A stretch of 64,000 nt of DNA from Manduca sexta (GCF_014839805.1 NC_051121.1:3207116-3271115); one strand, 5' to 3'; counted from the stretch's first letter, positions 40,966-54,217 are shown. Program-made: numbers and translations. The notes: generated by a model not told the origin, from the sequence alone.

Positions 40966-43900
40966 TCAGCGGCTCGGGTCTTATCTGTATTACAGTTCAA
41001 ACCATTCATAAATGTATTCTATTTCTCATTTAAATTGAACAGAATTTTGGGTGCAATATTTTTCCAATGACTTTTTCTTTTTTTATAAGGGCGCGGAAAA
41101 GTGAGCACAATACACATGCTGATATGGAGTGGCGTCCAAATAACGTCGACTGACAAATGATAAGAGGTGATTATCCCTCGCCAGTCGACACAATTATGTC
41201 GGTTTCTTTGAACGAAATACACAAGCTACATAATTCAGGAATGCCACACGCTTAAGTGGGCTTAAAACGGTTGTAAGAGAAACCTATCAGTATAATTGGT
41301 TCAATCAAACCACTTGACAAATTTCAAACAAAATGGCATGCGAATTGCGAAATAAATATGACACGAATTAAAATACCGAAATGTTTGCGAATGTACTTCC
41401 AGGAACTTCACGTTTCGTCGACCCAACCCCTTTCAAAAGGGCTTTACATGCAAATTCGGCAAATGAAAATGTAACAGTAATTTTTATGTACCGGGCGCCC
41501 GGTTTTAATGGCCGCGAATGTACGTCTCTAATTAGATCCATATTTAATGGTGCTTCCGTGATTATTTTATTAAAAAAATATTAGATTTCCGCTGTGATCA
41601 GATTAACTATAAGTTGTAAGTGTACTAATTAATTTATACTTTTATTAGTTTTTTTAATAGATTTATTACAGTTATGTTAATACAGCAATGCTCTTTTTTA
41701 TTTATTTTTTATTCCTTTGAATGATTTGAATGACGCGACGAGCTTGCCGTTCGCCTGATGGTAAGCGATACGACCGCCCATAAACAGTAGAAACACCATC
41801 CAACACTTTGAATTACAAAGTATCTTTAGTAATCCACCTGAGACACGAGATGTTAAGTTTTATTATGTCCAGTAGTTACACTGGCTAGAATATCCTTTAA
41901 ACCTGAACACAACAGTGACTATAAAATCTATCAGCAAACAGTTAAAATACTAAGACACATGAACTGACTCGTTCAATCCGCTTATGTCAGGGTGAAATCT
42001 GTCTAAAGTTAGTAATTACATTCTGTATTACGCGATAGTTGGATATTTCGTTAAGAGCGGCGAAAGCTTTGAAGACTACGTGTTGCGGAGCACTGCGGTT
42101 TCTTAATATATACTAGAGTAGTGTAGCGTCTCATAAGAGATTAGGTATTAAAACTGCTTCTCGACAATGGAGTATACTGAATATACAGGTTGATTACTAC
42201 ATAATTCATTTTACGCATTAAATGACTTATTTGAATTGATAAGTGATTGACATTAATTCCAAGTACATTATCTTATCTATCTTTATGTATAAGAAATATT
42301 ATAATAAATAAGATGTAAATATATAAAATGATTATGTGGATAACATATAGATGGAAAATATATAGCAGCAGCGATAGCCTAGTTGGTTGTGGAACGGACT
42401 GCCGAGACAAACGTCCGCAGGTGCAAATCCCAAAGACACACACCTCTGACTTCTAAAAAATTATGTGTATATTCTTTGTGAACTATCGCATGCTTTAACT
42501 GTGAAGGAAAACATCGAGAGGAAACCTGCATACCCGAAAAGTTCTCTACAGAAATTTTGAGGATGCGTAAAGTCTACCAATCCGCATTAGTCCACATATC
42601 ACCTTTATTCGAGAAATACTAACTCCTGATACTTGGAATGGTGTTGCTCTTAGCAACCCCCTTTGTAATAGGGGTTATTTTCATCCCCAGTTATATAGAG
42701 GTCGTCCTATACTTAGAGAGGTGGGCAGATGTTATGAAAAGAAAAATTCTATTGAGGGTTGTTTATTATGTGCCTTTCATTAAGAATAAATAAAATAAAG
42801 TTAATGCAATTCAATGACGAGATGAGTATACCGCTTGATGGTGAGTAGTATGATCGATAAGAATTAAAAACATCATACCGCAGCCTTACGACTAAAGTGA
42901 CTTAACTCAAAATTTATATATTTTCTGATTTTGTTAAAAAACGACCTGCCAAAGCATGATTTATAACCCTAAGACGAGATAAATTAAAATCATAGAATAG
43001 AAACAGAGATTCTCAATTTCAACGACCGCTCAATTATCTGCCTTTTATATTGTTATCAAATCTTATTTATTCGTTATCCAAATCGACTTTTTTGAATTGG
43101 GTCGCCTTAGTTTTAAGTGTGCGATACCTAACTTTGAATAACAAAGAACTGCGTGGCACTCCATTTCGCTCGTCACCCTGAGATATAAGGCTCGTATTAA
43201 TAGAAGTAACTCAGATTCTCTCAGAAGTGCTATATCCGCTAAAATGCTGTCAAATTAAAGCCAGCATAAGGTCGTCGCTATTTAATAACAAATATCAACA
43301 TCTTAATTGATATTTTAAGTCACGGCATATGACGGATTTTGAAGTGTGATATCAGCTGAGTTTCTGTCAGATAGCTTCTTAAGGTTGTCGCTATTTAATA
43401 ACCAGATATCAACATCTCAAGTGATATCTTAAGTCACAGCATATTATGACTGATTTTGACAACTGAGTTATATTTATTTAACAGCCGCAGCTTAGCTGAG
43501 AAGTAGCTCTTGATACAGCTTAAGTTTGCTTTATTAAATAGTTCAATACATTAAATGTCTACTTGAGATCCTACTCAAAGGTGAGTTTCATCTATTCAAA
43601 CGGGCCATAAGATGTTAAGTCTCACAACGGCCAGTAATTGTTTGAAACACTTGTATACCGGCATGATACTGCTTATCAGAAATAGACGTTGCTGTAGTAT
43701 TATTTTTTTATTGTAACTCGTCGAAGTGGCTTCGTTGCACCTGATTACAAAGTGAAGCCCAAAGACAGTTTTGATCGGCAAAACGCCTCAGGTATCTCAG
43801 GCAGGCATTACCAGACAATCAGCAGTCATGGCCTGCATAATTGTTACTTCACGCACCGCTTGAAGGACCCCAAGTTTTAGAAAGGAGGTACTTATTATGG

Positions 43901-46337
43901 AAATTGAAACTATTTTCCAACGGATACAATTGAATTATTGCGTGAGATACAACACCGCCAACAGTCAAAAGATGCCACTTAACTTACCATCAAGTGCAGT
44001 GGAGTCGCTTTATCGCATTAATAAAAAACTAGACTTCTCAAACCCCGAAATCTGAGTCAAAATCTCTAGACAATTTAAACCAATAAGGCAGCGGCACAAA
44101 GGCGGTAATATAAGTGCATCTAGAAAATGGAAATCGTAAGCCTGTTGCTTCCCGGACACACCCTCGGGAAAAGAAACATTGCTCGCACTGCGGTCGTATC
44201 GCAAGCTTGTTGCCGGACAACCGACTTCGCGAAGTTTGATTTTAGACTTCTTTTAGCTCTTTTTTTGAATGCTTTTGTCAATGTTTTATGTTAAGTGATA
44301 GAGTTTTATAAAACTGGGTATTGTCAGCGGTTATAAATCGTATTCTCGATATGTCCTGTCAATGTACATTTATCTATATTATGTAATTATTTCGGCGTTT
44401 AATTCTACGAAATTCTGCACGTAAATTCGTATTCAGAATTTTATTATGAAAAAAATTGTGAATCACTTAGACGAAATAAGATAGGCCCTTGAAACATCAC
44501 AATATGGTATTATCGCTACAATTTTTGTATACTTTCACGCCTGGTTATAAGTGGAGTGAGATCCAATAGAATGTCAACTAACAATAGATGATTACCCGCG
44601 ATACAATTATGCCGTCCTATTAGAACCAGATATACACAGGCTGCTTCCGGAACGCGACACTTACGTGCTCCACTGTGGAGGCTTTTAACTCCTTGAGTAC
44701 TACACTTGGTCGCTATCCGGATGTATATAAACATCCTACCACGTGCAAAATCTATAAGTGAAGTATAAATATCAACAAACAAGACTACGCTAAACTAGCC
44801 CGAGCTGGCTTCTTTGTTTACTTTTTAGACTTTCGTTTATTTTATGTCCAATATAAATTGTCTTTTGTTTAAGCGACTTTGTCTAAGTAATAATTAAATA
44901 TCTTCATGTATCTTGACTTATCATAAGTGCAACTATGTTTGCCTACGTGATGAATAAAACATTTTATTTTTTAAACAGTCCTCAAAATTATGCAAATCTG
45001 ACTAATCATTTGATGAACAATGCTTCTCAAAAATCAAACACGATATTTGCATTTGAAATGTTCGCAATCATTGACAGATGGCCACCCTCACAGACAGGGG
45101 TTGGGATCAATAGTTTTCTCCCGTGGGAACCCCGTGGTGTATCGATCTGTCGGACCCCATGCCTGCGTGGGATTATAGTGGGGTTGGGGAAGAGGGAGTT
45201 GTACATAACGCTATGTGGGATGTCTATGTATTGCGTGCGGGATGCTGTGATGGGAAAGCAAGGTCATTGTCAGAATGGTTAAATCATTTGACTAGTTTGC
45301 GAAAATATTATTTAATGTAGCGATGTTTGTTTCTTCGTAAATCTTCTTTCTTGTCAGCCTGAGCTGGCTTGTTTGTTTACTTTGTACTCAAATCTGTTTT
45401 ATGTCCAATATAAAATGTCTGTAATTTAATCGACCTAATTGGAGGAATGATATAATAATAATAAAATATTCTCATGTACCTTGACTTATCATAAGTGCAA
45501 CTATGTTCACCTACGTGATAAATAAAGCATTTTATTTATTTATATCCGCCTTATTTGACGTTGGCATTGTCCTAAAGGATAGCCAGGAATAGAAATGGTT
45601 ACTGAAATAATATCATATAGTGTGCTTAATGTTTTTGTTGTAGATCCGATTAATAGTAAACGTATGCAGGTTCATTAACATTGCGTTATTAAATGAGACT
45701 GCATATTCGTCTTTGCCTATGTATGCATTGTGCCCAAAAATTATCCATGAATAATAAGTTTCCTAGAAAAATAGCGGTTTGAGTTTTCTAATTTTTTTAT
45801 CATTTTGTAGTTTAGTGCGAATGTGATGTTGTATTTCTGGTGGTAGGTATGCTGCCGTTCTTACAAATTGTATTCGTGTAGTAGGGCCTTAGGTCATATA
45901 ACATTAAAGTTGCTTTTTATTAATATTTATTTAATTCTAAACTTTTTTAAATTTTATATCTACGGTAACTTATGGTAAAGTAATGTTTTCATGTTAAATC
46001 ATTTTGACATTGCGTTAATAAATGAAAACACGATTGAACATTATTTAAATCACTATTTTCAAGCGATCATAGTGATATTTCTTGGATTGACAAAATGACG
46101 ATCTAATTTTATAGTCTCTTTTGTTTTGTATCAGCTATTATTAATTGACATTGATTTCATCAATAAAAAAATGGAAGCCATAATATAAAAGAAGAAGTAA
46201 ATTAAAACATAAACCTTTCCTCTTTAAAATATTAGTATACATATAATCGTATTATATGTATAAGTATATATAAGTAGTAAGAGTGACAAAAACGTGAAAT
46301 AGTTTCCACGATGCGAAGACTAAATGTAGGTGACTCC

Positions 46338-46602
46338 CTCGGTGGCATAGTTGTACTGCATGCGCGGTACGGCAGCGCTCTGAGGTCCTGGGTTCGAATC
46401 CCGGGTCGGGCAAAGTGTTATTTGGGTTTTTCTGCTCAGTATCAGCCCGGAGTCTGGAATTTGTCCCCGATATGGCGATAGGCTCGCCCCCTATCACATC
46501 ATGGGACGGAACACACTTGGCGAAAGTGGGTGCCCTGGTTGCGCCTCTGCATAGTCCTTCGGGGATAAAATGCGTGATGTTGTGTGTGTGTGTGTGTGTT
46601 GT
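46338..46602 (+). mobile_element. SINE family B, full-length (copy 2 allele)
   Basis: Same head, A box TGGCATAGTTG, B box GGTTCGAATCCCGGG, body and (TG)n tail as 36135-36398. Upstream here is the 191-bp unique segment missing from copy 1, so this is the better-resolved version. Confidence 0.8.
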
Positions 46603-48730
46603 ACATTCTATAAAAGTGAAATATACATCTATTATTAGGTTAGCTATTTAGCTTATAATATAAACTGAGTGAAACGAAATGAATTCCATATTTGAATCCA
46701 GAACACTTGCTGTCATTCATTCAAATCAATCTGTGAAATTAAGTTTCATTCACAGAAGAATTCATCATGTGTGTTATGCCAAATTGTATAAGGTTTGGAG
46801 CGTTACGGATTCTGATTCTAAATTTAAAAACGGAATTTTCCGATTGTATAAACCCGGCTAAGGATTAACAGCTAAAAATATTGTGTTTATTCTTTCTAAA
46901 TTTAACTTTAACGGTGATGGAAAATATTTTGAGGAAACCTGCATATCTGAAAAGTTCTCTATAGGAATTTTGAGAGCGTGAAGTCTGCAAATCCGTATTA
47001 GGCTAGCGTGGTGGACTAAGACCTAATTCCCCTCAGTAGTAGAGGAGACCCGTGCCCAGCAGTGGAACAGTAAATTATATAGGGCTGATATTATTTAATT
47101 TTTATAAGTCCAGCCTTATTAAGGTGTCTTTTTGAATCGAAAAATAAAGTCTCAAAGCTATCGGCCTCATATAACCAAGTCTAGATATTGTATACTCGCT
47201 GTAGGTAACAAGTAGGCAACTGCAACGCATTGAATTCGGCACGAAGGTCTGACAGAGAACGAATTCGCTTCGATAATCTCTTTGATCAGCACCTATTGTT
47301 AACTTGGAATCTCGGAAAGGTTTCTAAATCATACCACTATTGTATTAATGGACTTTCATTCTAAATTCACGTTTTAATAGATTAATGCTTGCATTGACAA
47401 CACAGAATTGTAACAGATTTTTACAAATATCAATGTATTCCGCCGTCAAGTAAAGCGGAGTTTAGAGAAGAAATCGCAATTAATCAAGGCAAGATGACTT
47501 GGAAATATTGAACCTTGTATAGAATTTTTATTTATTACCGCTAGTGTAAACGCAACTAGAAGTTCTTGTGCAATTGCTGAGCCAACTTGTTAGTATAGAA
47601 TTAGCTTTACAACATTATTGTTTCAGGTTGAAAAATATTATAGCCAGTATTTACTAGGTTATGACTTAACCTCTATTGTTTCATAATAATGAGCGCAGTA
47701 CATTTAACTACCCTGTATGGGTAGTACATTTAATTACCCATACAGGGTAATAAAATGTTTTGGGCGGTACTTATCTGTGGCCATTCATCGCTCACAATGA
47801 GGTGAGAGGCTCGTATTTTTATTAATCTAAACTAATGTAGTATATACTTGCTGGTGGTATGATATATTTTATATATACTCGGATAGCGACTATCGTACAC
47901 AAGGTGTTAAAACCCGCCATAGTGGCCCACGTAAGTGTGTCCGGGATCAGCCTGTGTATATCCAGTTCCAACAGGCCGGCATAATTATGTCGACTGCTGA
48001 GGGGCAATCTCTCGTCAGTCGACATTCTATTAGCTCCATTCGACTTACTATCAGGAGCAGTAAGGTCACTTTGTCGTGCACATATCCTTGTAGTGAATTA
48101 ATTCAAAATACTTAACCGAATTTTCACCAATAACAAGCTACGATTACCTAAGTAGTATTGGATATTTATATCACCTGAATAGGTGCACGGTCAAAGCTAC
48201 GAGCAAAGTAAAAAAATACGATATTAAAGAGACGACGCGCTCGATCCAAACCGACTTTATTACACGAACAGATAACTCTTGCTAAAGCTGACAAACACAG
48301 AGCATCTCAAATAAATAAGGCCTCGTTTCACCTGTTTTTTTATCTGACCGCTCGTGCAAAAGCTAGTGATTCCGGCCCGAGGCGTTGAGTTAATAGTAAA
48401 AGGATTTTAAATTCAAGCTTTATTTTTCGTTTGGGAAATGGAAATATTTATAAAATATTATACATTTGAATTCAGTTTTATATCGACTGTTAGATTAGAA
48501 AAGTGAAAAAAAAAATTGTTCTTTTTTGTAATTTAAAGTTGATTGGTTAAGTTATTTATTCAGGTAGATATTAAAGGTTGAGCTTTATGTAGAGATAATC
48601 CATTTTATAATAAGTAGATAAAATTATAGTAGTTTATTCTTACATTTAATGGTTCTTTGAGGTTCGTAACATGTTCAGTTTTAATTATAAATAGGTATAA
48701 ATAATTAGTTTACTGTCATGCAACATAGTA

Positions 48731-49034
48731 CTACTGGTGGTAGGTCTCTCATATGTGAGAGTGCGCCTGGGTAGGTACCACCGCTATGTCTATTTCTGCC
48801 GCCAGGCAGCAATGTATAGTCACTGTTGTGTTCCGGTTTGAAGGACATTGTAGCTAGTGTAACTACTGGACATAATAAGACTTAAAATCTCATGTCTCAG
48901 GATGGCAAGCGCAATGGAATGCCAAACAATGCTTTGTAATTCAAGGTATTGGATGTTGTTTCTACTGTATATGGGCGGTCGTGTCGCTGACCACCATTCG
49001 AATGGCAAGCTCGTCTCGTCATTCAAAGCAATAA
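48731..49034 (+). repeat. interspersed repeat family D, full length (copy 2 allele)
   Basis: Matches 38518-38823 nearly base for base. The T run following CAAAGCAATAA is longer here. The ~80 bp just upstream (48640-48730) is one of the most divergent stretches between the two large copies. Confidence 0.75.
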
Positions 49035-50883
49035 TTTTTTTTTTATGTGTTTTAACATATTATTAATCGGAATTCCTTAGTTTATTAAAATTTATTGAAG
49101 AACGCTATGGACAAAGTCCTCAAATTTTTCAATTTCTTCACTAAGACAATTCAGAATACAGAATAGAAGTATATAGTAGTGATAATAATATAATAGTTAC
49201 ACAATTATTTACAATACATTTGAGGCACAGACATCCTAAATTTAACTTCTCCAAACGACTTGCACTAACTCGCTTCAAAACTTGCAGTACAGAGTAAGCC
49301 ACTTGATTAAAATAACTAACGAAATTTCACTTAAAATTTAGTTTACCCCGTTTGTTTAAAGTCCACGAGTTAGTAAATAAAACTTTGTTATAAATTGAAA
49401 TAAGATACAGTATTGATAATAGCGCAGTGAAACATATTTTCGCAGCAAGCAGAGTTTGCACATCAAAAGAGAGGTCATGAATTTTGGAAGGCGCGTAGCA
49501 ACGCTACGAGACTAGCTACGGGCTACAAGTTAGTGATGTAGCGTACACCGTTGTATATAACTACGATATTTATTTTAAATATAAATATAGGACATAACAT
49601 AAACTTACTATAATTAATTTCAAAAGGTAGACAGAGGTTAATATCAAACTAATAGTTAGGTTTAACCTCGGGTACGACAATAAATAATAAAATGATAGTC
49701 TTTATATTTCATTTTTACTATTTTGGGAATTTAGAACACCGTCTATTTCCCAACCTTAAGACATCGATACTACCAATGTGCTAAATATACAAAAATATTA
49801 TTCGTAATTTTTATAATAAAAAATAAAGTTTAATATATTTTTATTTTAATAAAGCCACCTTCATAACGTGATATCCATAGTTAAAGTCTTAATAAAGCTA
49901 GTTAAGTAAAACTTTATTGTATAATTTACGATGTAAAAGTAGTAATGTAAGCGTTTACGAGTGTATTTATGAACTGGAAGCCGTTATATTGTTACTTAGA
50001 TAAGTTTTACTCTGGCAATAAAATCTTGACATGACAAATAATTTGTTTCCCAATAGGCGATAATGTCCTTTGTTCCAAATACGCTGTCTTGGGAAATTAT
50101 AAAATGACATAGGTAAAAACTTAATTGTTTCTTATTAAACTACGTAAAAAACGATTTCCAATTTCTAAAAATAAATTAACATATTTTTTTTATTGATGAT
50201 TAGTTTTAATTCAGTCAGGTGTATATTTATGTGTTTATTAAACAACGTAAAACCGATTTTAGCCTATCTAAAAACTCATTAACAGTCGTTTTTAATAAAC
50301 GAACCCAATCTCAATCTTTAATCCGATTCCAAAAAGGAACCAATCAACGTAAGTCATATGTAAATATGTCAGAAAAAACTTTATTGTAATTGGTGCCTTT
50401 TTTAAAGCGATTAAGATCGTTCTTTGAATGCTGGTAAGCCTTGTCTTAACAGCGATGAGTACATTTAATTCAATCAGATCCATATACGTCAGAAATAAAA
50501 TTAACTATAATTTATTATGAAAATGACATACTAATTATAATTTATCTTTGCTACACGTCGCATCTCTACTGCGTAGTACCGGCGTAGCAGTGCTACGAGC
50601 TACGGCAGCTCTCAAGATGTTTTCTAATATGTACATTTATTCTAGTCTATTGCAATATTTTTTGAAGTATACTGCAGGAAGGTATGAATTATTTCTTGTG
50701 GTTCTGGAGTTCTAGTTATTGAAAATTTATTTGTGGATATAATTTCTGGATCTTATCTCTCTAAAGTGAGAAAAGTGCAACGATTCTAATACGTATCGTG
50801 CAAAAATGTTTATTTTCCGCTATACTTCATATTATTTAGTAGTATTTTTTATAGATATGGCCATGGGAAAATCATAGTGTAGA

Positions 50884-51042
50884 CTAGTGGCGAAAGGTAA
50901 AATGTTCGGAAAGTGAACCTAATACAACATATATGAATATACATAAATGCGGTCTACAAATTGTTTTTAATGATAATTAGATTCTACAGAAAGCATACAT
51001 AACGGGAAGCCTCCGGGAGGGTCATACGGATCCTCGCCACTG
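50884..51042. mobile_element. MITE-like family G
   Basis: Inverted ends TAGTGGCGAAA and TCGCCACTG. Core: TACATAAATGCGGTCTACAA, TTTAATGATAATTAGATTC and CGGGAGGGTCATACGGATCC. The best-preserved copy of the family in the window. Confidence 0.6.
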
Positions 51043-51507
51043 ATTGATATAGCTGCGTAATGAACTAATGATTTCTTATGTTAACGCGAATGTGAGACAT
51101 TAAAATTAAATTATTTTTCGGATTTTTAAATATTTTAATTTTCACGGTTACGGGTCACAGGGGGTCACACGAAGGGTGAAAAGTCTTCGAAATGTCGGGC
51201 AAAAAATAAAATATAAAAACCGCGGTAAAATCCGAAAAATAGTTTAATTTAAATGCTTATTGAACTTTTAACTAATTCATAGTAAATAAGCATCGACAAG
51301 ACCATAGGCGAAAAAATTGTCGAATCTCTAACGAAGAATATTTTAGAGCATACATACAGCTCGCTATACAGACGTATTCACTTTGACGTTCAGTTTGCGG
51401 TGTATAAATACAGTGCGGTCAGCCAAAGATAGCCAGTTTGAAATCAATCATGAGTGACGACAAAGTCTAATATTACTGGGAACTGGTAGCTTTGATCCGC
51501 CATGCCG
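51043..51507. other. no gene seen
   Basis: AT-rich unique DNA. 51110-51250 has two oppositely oriented runs built on TCGGATTTTTAAATATTTTA/ATTTAATTTAAAC-like words around a GGGTCACAGGGGGTCACACG patch. No recognised family. Confidence 0.3.
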
Positions 51508-51600
51508 TATCATCATGGTTTTGTATACTCACAACACGGCAAATATGTGCCGACTGACGAGGGAATATTATCTAGCCAACAGCAGCGAAGGGTGACATTT
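51508..51600 (+). repeat. short repeat duplicated at 51892-51990
   Basis: CATCATGGTTTTGTATACTC, CAACACGGCAAATATGTGCC and GACTGACGAGGGAATATTAT then CTAGCCA parallel 51892-51990 (CATCATGGTTCTCTATACCC, CAACAGGCCGACCATAATTG, GACTGGCGAGAGAATATTAT, TTAGCCA). Both resemble the 3' half of family F. Confidence 0.45.
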
Positions 51601-51760
51601 ATTTATTTTATTTTGGAAAAACAAACAGTTATACATTAAATATGATTAAATAAGAACATACATATTTTTATAAACATACAACCTATAACGTTTTTCACAG
51701 AATATGAATTGAGTATAATTATCAGGTACGAGCGATTAATTTACAATAAAATAAAATTAA

Positions 51761-51898
51761 ATTTTCTGAAAGTAAATCCGACACAATACACAAGTACTAA
51801 TGTGCATAAATGCAGTCTGCAAAACGTTTTGATGATAATTGGATTCTTCATAAATGGAAGCCGAGAGGAATGGAGTTATATGGACCCTACGCCACTGC
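51761..51898. mobile_element. MITE-like family G, left end lost
   Basis: ACAAGTACTAATGTGCATAA, ATGCAGTCTGCAAAACG, TGATGATAATTGGATTC and CCTACGCCACTGC right end. It runs directly into the family F-like tail at 51918. Confidence 0.5.
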
Positions 51899-51917
51899 AT
51901 CATGGTTCTCTATACCC

Positions 51918-52033
51918 TGCAACAGGCCGACCATAATTGTGGCGACTGGCGAGAGAATATTATTTAGCCAGTAGCTAATCGACATTCTTATTGGTCCCTA
52001 CGCCACTTACCATCAGGTGTAGTGGGGTCGCCT
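51918..52033 (+). repeat. family F 3' half
   Basis: CAACAGGCCGACCATAATTG, TCGACATTCTTATTGGTCCC, TACGCCACTTACCATCAGGT and GTAGTGGGGTCGCC equal the last part of family F. Confidence 0.55.
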
Positions 52034-52227
52034 TGTGTCAGTATAAAAAATGTTTTTATTCATACGATAATATAATTTCTATAATAAAGAGTTTCAGAGT
52101 CATCTTTAATAATTTATCAAAAATTTTAGGCCAGATCGGGCAAGGCTTACGTATAGGTAATATTTATTTGAATGCCCCACTGAAGGATGTACATTGAGTC
52201 TTAATAACCAATTTGTATTTATAATAA

Positions 52228-52412
52228 ACTAGCTTTTGCTCACGGCTTCGCCCGCGTGAAATGGTTTTCCGGGACAGGAAGTAGCCTATGTCCTTCCCAG
52301 AGTTTCACATTACCTGTATACTGAGTTTCATCGAAATCCGTTGGGTAGTTTTTAAATTTATCTCGTTCAGACAAGCAGACAGATGCAGCGGAGGACTTTG
52401 CTTTACAATATA
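52228..52412 (+). repeat. LINE-like (possibly RTE-type) remnant
   Basis: ACTAGCTTTTGCTCACGGCT, TTCGCCCGCGTG, TAGCCTATGTCCTTCCCAGA, GAGTTTCATCGAAATCCGTT and CAGACAAGCAGACAGATG. A well-preserved copy of the 908-1118 family. Confidence 0.6.
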
Positions 52413-52569
52413 CTTTTCAGATTTTTCAAGAGGAAAAATTCCTTTATCGTGGTAGTTGCGTAACGTTAACCGTTTCCGCTGCACACGCAACGGAAATTCT
52501 TAAAAAGAATAAATTTTCCCCGTTTTTACATTTTTCATTGATGCTCCGCTCCTATTAATCATTGCATTA

Positions 52570-52686
52570 TATATAACCTCCAACCTTCCTCGATAAATGG
52601 GCTATCCAATACTAAAATAATATTTCAATTCGAACCAGTTCTTGAGATTAGCGCATTCAAACAAACTGTTCAGCTTTATATATAGA
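52570..52686 (+). repeat. LINE-like 3' remnant
   Basis: CTTCCTCGATAAATGGGCTA, AATTCGAACCAGTTCTTGAG, ATTAGCGCATTCAAACAAAC then TTTATATATAG match the latter part of 6138-6300. Confidence 0.45.
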
Positions 52687-53020
52687 AAAACACTATAGAT
52701 TCGACCACTTAACTTATACCTTTTCATATACTTTATGTCTATTAGAGATATCTTTCCAGTCATACAATACGTTATTCATTTTCACGTATTCGCTTGAACG
52801 TATTCAAAGGTTAGAGTATACTATAAGCTTGACTCCCAACTCCATAAATCCTGCTTTCTCTGTCATTTTATTCGGTGTGGACAGGTCCATACATCATCTC
52901 TGATTTAAGTAAACACGTGACACGAGCGACGTGGAAATGCGACTGTTTTTGTGCGTGCTTGAAATGTTGGGTTTATTTTATACCTCTATGCTGATTTTAA
53001 TATTAGACGGATTTTGCTTA

Positions 53021-53237
53021 TAGATAGCCTAGTTGGGTGTAGAACGGACTGGTGAGATGAATGTTCGCAGGTTCAAATCCTAAGAGCTCACCTCTGACTT
53101 TTTTAAAGTTATGTATGCTATTCTTTGTAAATTATCGCTTTCTTTAACGGTTTAGGAAACAACGTGCGGAAACCTGCATACCTGAGAAATTCTTTATAGG
53201 AATTTTGAGGGTGTGTGAAGTCTACCAGTCCGCTCTA
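53021..53237 (+). mobile_element. SINE family A, 3' truncated
   Basis: TAGATAGCCTAGTTGGGTGT head, B-box-like GGTTCAAATCC, GGAAACCTGCATACCTGAGA, GAAGTCTACCAGTCCGCTC, then unique DNA. Confidence 0.65.
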
Positions 53238-53681
53238 AAGAAATTCAAATATTCTTGTAACGTTCAAAATGGCGAAAATTCAAACCGGAATTCGTAAATA
53301 TATTTAAATAATAAATGGCAATAATATAAAACTCAATAATTGTAGCAATTTTGGTTTAATTTTAGAAATCAAATCACGCACTTTGGATTTTCGGTTACAC
53401 GTTCCACGGGTTAGTCAAAACCTTGATCTATGTGCTTGTTTTCAAACGAATCATGTACACAACGAGTGAGAAACATCAATACTGATTAATAAATTGTACA
53501 TTTACGATATCAACCTAGATTATATTTTCTGCGAAAACTTGTATTAGTTCGTATATAATAAACTTTCACTATTACTAGAGATGTTAACAGTCTAGTGGCT
53601 AATGAGTGTTACCTTCTAGTGGTTGTGGTATCTCTTTGGCAGATTAAGTATTTTTTTTTTCAATTTACTATGTAAACAAAT

Positions 53682-53845
53682 ACACATCACGCATTTCTCC
53701 CCGAAGGAGTATGCAGAGGCGCCGCCAGGGCACCCACTTTTCGCCCAGTATGTTCCGTCGCTTGATGTGATAGGGGGCGAGCCTATCGCCATACCAGGCA
53801 CAAATTCCAGACTCCGGGCTGATACTGAGCAGAAAAACTCAAATT
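53682..53845 (-). repeat. SINE family B body and tail
   Basis: Reverse complement: CTCAGTATCAGCCCGGAGTC, TGGCGATAGGCTCGCCCCCT, GCGACGGAACATACTGGGCG, CCTCTGCATACTCCTTCGGG then GAGAAATGCGTGATG. The tRNA head is absent. Short frames here on either strand are not genes. Confidence 0.7.
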
Positions 53846-53894
53846 TTTACTTTCTATATATACTAACAATACATGTATCTTTCATACAGGGCCA

Positions 53895-54217
53895 TTCTGA
53901 CATTGCGTTAATAAATTAAACATAGTCGTCTTCTCTAACATTGTACTAAAAAATATTTATGAATAACGAATATCTTTGCCATAAATCCCGGTTTTACTTT
54001 CAAATTTGATGATCATTTTGTATTTTAGTGCGAACATGGAGTGTGAGAGAATGTATTTCTGAATGCAAATGTGGCATTAGGGCGTGTAATACTAAAACTA
54101 CATATATTGATTTTTTTGTTCAAATCTTACACTTTTTTATTTCACATTTGCGGTTCGAGTATCTATTATTTTTAAGAAGATAATTATGTAGTTTAATTTA
54201 GTAACGCAATGTCAAAA
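53895..54217 (+). mobile_element. MITE family TTGACATTGCG, full length (323 bp)
   Basis: The left end (53895-53921, starting TTCTGACATTGCGTTAATAA) and the reverse complement of the right end (54191-54217) match at 25 of 27 positions, so the terminal inverted repeats are clear. The interior is AT-rich and non-coding. Copies: 14356-14674 (opposite orientation), 35664-36030 and 45672-46035. Target duplication not determined. Confidence 0.7.

Larger units (their letters stand above)
40966..50712 (+). repeat. copy 2 of the ~9.5-kb large direct repeat, starts at the gap
   Basis: Starts TCAGCGGCTCGGGTCTTATC immediately after the gap and follows copy 1 to TGGTTCTGGAGTTCT at 50712, then continues into unique DNA (AGTTATTGAAAATTT). 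It contains the same small repeats: family F 41130-41218, 44548-44742, 47851-48077; family D 41727-41920, 42819-42885, 48731-49034; SINE A 42366-42595, 46882-47098; SINE B 46338-46602; hairpin 47709-47749; CTACG element 49488-50614. No protein-coding gene is supported. Confidence 0.92.

Noticed and set aside
40395..41070. Open frames of about 200 codons on both strands
   Set aside because: They run through the 500-N gap; nearly every residue is undefined.
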